From: an uncultured Lysobacterales bacterium
GTDB lineage: Bacteria; Pseudomonadota; Gammaproteobacteria; Xanthomonadales; SZUA-36
Direction of reading: 5' to 3'
NCBI GenBank assembly: GCA_937995275.1
Contig: CALKKN010000087.1
Location: forward strand, 1-8,265
DNA length: 8,265 nt
The notes below the pieces were generated by a model that made no database searches, was not told where the DNA came from, and worked only from the letters and a program-made list of their open reading frames with translations. The position numbers and the translations under genes are program-made. Shown in pieces: positions 6,373 to 8,265 of this stretch. Position 1 is the stretch's first letter. Each line of letters starts with the position of its first letter.

Positions 6373-7191
6373 CTAACCGGCCTTTTGGCAGATACGTTCC
6401 TTTTCGAACCACGTTAGCAGCCCTTGACCGTCTGCCGGAAGGTGCTCGTGAATGCCGATAACCAGCGCCGCCCCGGCACGCATCGCGCCCGTGATGCGCT
6501 TCAGCACGTCCACCTGGAGCGCGTGATCGAAATAGGTAAATGCCAGGTTGCGGCAGAGCACCAGATCGAACGCTCCCTGCGGCCGCACGCGACGAATGTC
6601 CTGGAGCCGGAATTCGACGGGGCGCCTGTAGCCGGGCTCGAGGCGATAGCTATCGTTTCCGTGTGAGAATGCCCGCTCACGCCAGTGGGCGGGCAGCTCC
6701 TTCAGGCTACCGAAGCTGTAGCGGGCGCACCCAGCGCGTTGAATCAGGCCATAATCCGCATCGGTGGCGGTGATCTCGATGGCCAGTGCGGGGAATCGGG
6801 ACTGAAGTTCCAGCGCCCACAGGATCGCCAGGGTGTACGGTTCCTCCCCGGAGCCGCAGCCCACGCTCCAGACCCGAATGGCCTCGTCCCCGCGGTCCAG
6901 TGCGCGACCTGCCAGTGTCGGCAGCACTTCCCGCCCGAGCCGGTCGAAGACCCGCCGGTCCCGGTAAAACCTGGAAATCGTGATGCGGCAACAATCATCC
7001 AGCCGGCCCCATTCCTCTGCGTGGCATTGCAGAAAGACCCGGTACTGATCGAGGTCCCCGAGGCCGAGCTCCGCCAACCGCCGGCCCACCCGCTTGCAGA
7101 CCTGTCTGCGTACCTTGCGATAGCCGGGCCAGCGCAGCTTGAGCTGCGGCAGCGCCCATTGCAAAAAGCTGACGCACTGCTCGTCCTTCAT
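6373..7191 (-). CDS. CheR-like SAM-dependent methyltransferase, stand-alone
   Basis: A 272-residue protein. The frame is open further upstream, but ATG 7191 is chosen because GGAG lies a few bases before it and the product then starts like other CheR proteins. The N-terminal helical domain covers about 1-90 and includes ITISRFYRDRRVF (70-82), equivalent to the CheR segment with the substrate-site Arg, here probably Arg77. The Rossmann methyltransferase domain follows: motif I VWSVGCGSGEEPYTLA (107-122), acidic motif II TATDADYG (141-148), and FDLVLCRNLAFTYFD (208-222). In this family SAM methylates glutamate side chains, classically of chemoreceptors. No chemotaxis or receptor gene is adjacent. 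The CRN-to-YFD spacing is one residue longer than I recall for enteric CheR, so this may be a separate branch with another substrate. A perfect TATAAT at 7259-7264 could drive it. Confidence 0.85.
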   Translation of the reverse strand: MKDEQCVSFLQWALPQLKLRWPGYRKVRRQVCKRVGRRLAELGLGDLDQYRVFLQCHAEEWGRLDDCCRITISRFYRDRRVFDRLGREVLPTLAGRALDRGDEAIRVWSVGCGSGEEPYTLAILWALELQSRFPALAIEITATDADYGLIQRAGCARYSFGSLKELPAHWRERAFSHGNDSYRLEPGYRRPVEFRLQDIRRVRPQGAFDLVLCRNLAFTYFDHALQVDVLKRITGAMRAGAALVIGIHEHLPADGQGLLTWFEKERICQKAG

Positions 7192-7209
7192 GCTTGCTCC
7201 AGCCGGTGA

Positions 7210-7230
7210 CCGGGTCCCCGGGGAACCCGG
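7210..7230. repeat. GC-rich near-palindrome in the cheR/DUF885 intergenic region
   Basis: CCGGGT (7210-7215) and ACCCGG (7225-7230) are perfect inverted arms flanking CCCCGGGG plus one A, so the site is a 21-bp palindrome interrupted by a single extra base. It lies in the predicted cheR leader, 19 bp upstream of the cheR ATG. It could be an operator, or an RNA stem that affects cheR translation. No regulator gene adjoins it. Confidence 0.4.
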
Positions 7231-7257
7231 CGGCACATTCGCCCCATGGATACCGGG

Positions 7258-7264
7258 TATTATA
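7258..7264. promoter_or_regulatory. Overlapping divergent -10 elements for the cheR-like and DUF885 genes
   Basis: The minus strand reads a perfect TATAAT (7259-7264), suited to drive the cheR-like gene with a leader of about 60 nt. The plus strand reads TATTAT (7258-7263), five of six to consensus, suited to the DUF885 gene with a leader of about 30 nt. Neither direction has a good TTGACA at 16-18 bp, so activator dependence or a different sigma factor is possible. It is the only AT-rich stretch in this 108-bp gap. Confidence 0.45.
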
Positions 7265-7299
7265 GAAAGTTGTGAAGCCCGCCTGCCTGAGGGCGTCAT

Positions 7300-8265
7300 A
7301 TGACGGACATACGACTCGACCAAGCGGTCGCCCAAGCCATACTCGGCCTCGACACCCTGTGGGGCGGAGACGTCATGAGCCCCTCGGGAACCCGCCGCTT
7401 CATTGCGGACTCCTGGTTTTCCGGCGCCGAACTTCCCAAAGCGTATTCCCACCCGACTGCCGCCCGCGTGCGGGAGTGCGAAGGTCTTTCCGCAGAGGAG
7501 CCCGACCGCAAGATCATCGACGCCTATCTCGCTGCCGTCGATGTGGCCGGTGCGGTTGCCGCCGTCCGCGAACTCGCGGGCGGGCAGCCAGCCACTCGCC
7601 GCGCCTTTCTCGAGGGACTCGGCGAGTGCCTGCAGGTCATGTGGGATCTCGGGATGGAGCGGCTGGACCGTGGCGATCCCGTGCCGTACGAGCTATCCGT
7701 GATGGCCTCGACGGCTACGGCGCCGACCCCTTCGGATCCCACCGCCCGCCGGCAGCGGCTGGGGGCCCTGTTGGCGGAAGCGGGTTACGCTGCCGACTCC
7801 GGGGATCGGCTCCTGGAGGCGGCCGACGCCTGGAGGCGGGAGCGGCTGGTACCGCGTGCAGCCATCCCCGGTCTCGCGCGGGCATTCATCGCGGAACTCG
7901 AAGAGAGCACGAGCCGGGCGGTCATGCCTTACCTTCCACCGGAACTGCAGGAGGTGCCCCGATCGAACGTGGAGTTCATGCCCATCGAAAACGCCTGGTT
8001 TTCGGGCTCGATGAATTACCTCGGGCGCGCCCGCCGACCCGACGGCCGTCCGGAGTACGAGGCCACCTACGAGATCAACGCCTCGCTGGAAATCTCGATC
8101 CCCGAATTCCAGCAGCTCGTCAGCCACGAGGTGGTTCCGGGCCACGTGACCACGTTCGCTTTCGTCCAGCACCTGTATGTCCTGGGCCAGGTCGGCTTCG
8201 AGGGTACGGTCCTGACCATGAATACGCGCTACTCCACCCTGGCGGAAGGGATTGCCAACAACGCG
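7300..8265 (+). CDS. DUF885 family metallopeptidase-like protein, 3' part missing (partial)
   Basis: The frame opens at ATG 7300, with GAGG about 7 bases upstream, and runs 322 codons to the right edge with no stop. His276-Glu277-x-x-Pro-Gly-His282 (HEVVPGH) is the HExxPGH zinc-site signature of the DUF885 family. Glu316 in LAEGIANN is positioned to be the third zinc ligand, as in gluzincin peptidases. PIENAWFSGSMNYLGRA and the segment ATYEINASLEISIPEFQQLVSHE just before the motif are also family-like. There is no signal peptide, so it is probably cytoplasmic. Members of the family are thought to be carboxypeptidase-like, but the substrate here is unknown. The motif lies early, at residue 276; many DUF885 proteins are 550-600 residues with a later motif, so this appears to be a compact version. 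It is divergent from the cheR-like gene. Confidence 0.88.
   Translation, partial: MTDIRLDQAVAQAILGLDTLWGGDVMSPSGTRRFIADSWFSGAELPKAYSHPTAARVRECEGLSAEEPDRKIIDAYLAAVDVAGAVAAVRELAGGQPATRRAFLEGLGECLQVMWDLGMERLDRGDPVPYELSVMASTATAPTPSDPTARRQRLGALLAEAGYAADSGDRLLEAADAWRRERLVPRAAIPGLARAFIAELEESTSRAVMPYLPPELQEVPRSNVEFMPIENAWFSGSMNYLGRARRPDGRPEYEATYEINASLEISIPEFQQLVSHEVVPGHVTTFAFVQHLYVLGQVGFEGTVLTMNTRYSTLAEGIANNA

Noticed and set aside
7693..8172. 159-residue minus-strand frame inside the DUF885 gene
   Set aside because: The plus-strand frame carries the HExxPGH motif and family-like sequence; the reverse frame has no recognisable feature or ribosome binding site.

Overview
The window is GC-rich DNA with genes mostly on the minus strand. 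It most resembles an environmental gammaproteobacterium, possibly of the Xanthomonadales or Chromatiales. This is an inference from three things: a FecI/FecR/TonB-receptor cassette, Gram-negative outer-membrane and lipoprotein signals, and the general gene style. No rRNA, tRNA, insertion sequence, CRISPR array or phage gene was seen.

Layout from left to right. Positions 1-511 (minus) hold the start of a secreted, acidic, cysteine-containing protein that runs off the left edge. Positions 695-4721 (minus) hold a cell-surface-signalling cassette in transcription order: ECF sigma factor (4721-4113), FecR-type anti-sigma regulator (4116-3106, overlapping the sigma stop by ATGA), and a TonB-dependent receptor with an N-terminal STN signalling domain (3022-695). 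Positions 4845-6105 (minus) hold a two-gene unit: a papain-like cysteine protease with a probable lipoprotein signal, followed 16 bp later by an exported protein of unknown function. Positions 6373-7191 (minus) hold a stand-alone CheR-like methyltransferase. Positions 7300-8265 (plus) hold the first 322 codons of a DUF885 family metallopeptidase-like protein, divergent from cheR and cut by the right edge.

How the genes fit together. An outer-membrane receptor that binds a ligand would signal through its STN domain to FecR in the inner membrane, which would control the sigma factor. Two matching promoter-like sites, with a CGTCTAA element and a CGAYYGATT element at identical 16-bp spacing, lie upstream of the sigma gene and upstream of the secreted-protein gene at 511. 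The simplest reading is that the sigma factor activates its own operon and also the secreted protein downstream of the receptor, which makes that protein a candidate functional partner of the receptor. The transported substrate cannot be read from the sequence. The protease pair, the CheR-like gene and the DUF885 gene show no clear link to the cassette.

Intergenic regions. The largest gap is 6106-6372 (267 bp); it has half-site repeats but no convincing promoter. 512-694 carries an ECF-type promoter and a short palindrome. 4722-4844 carries a perfect 10-bp hairpin beside the sigma promoter. 7192-7299 carries overlapping divergent -10 elements and a GC-rich near-palindrome.
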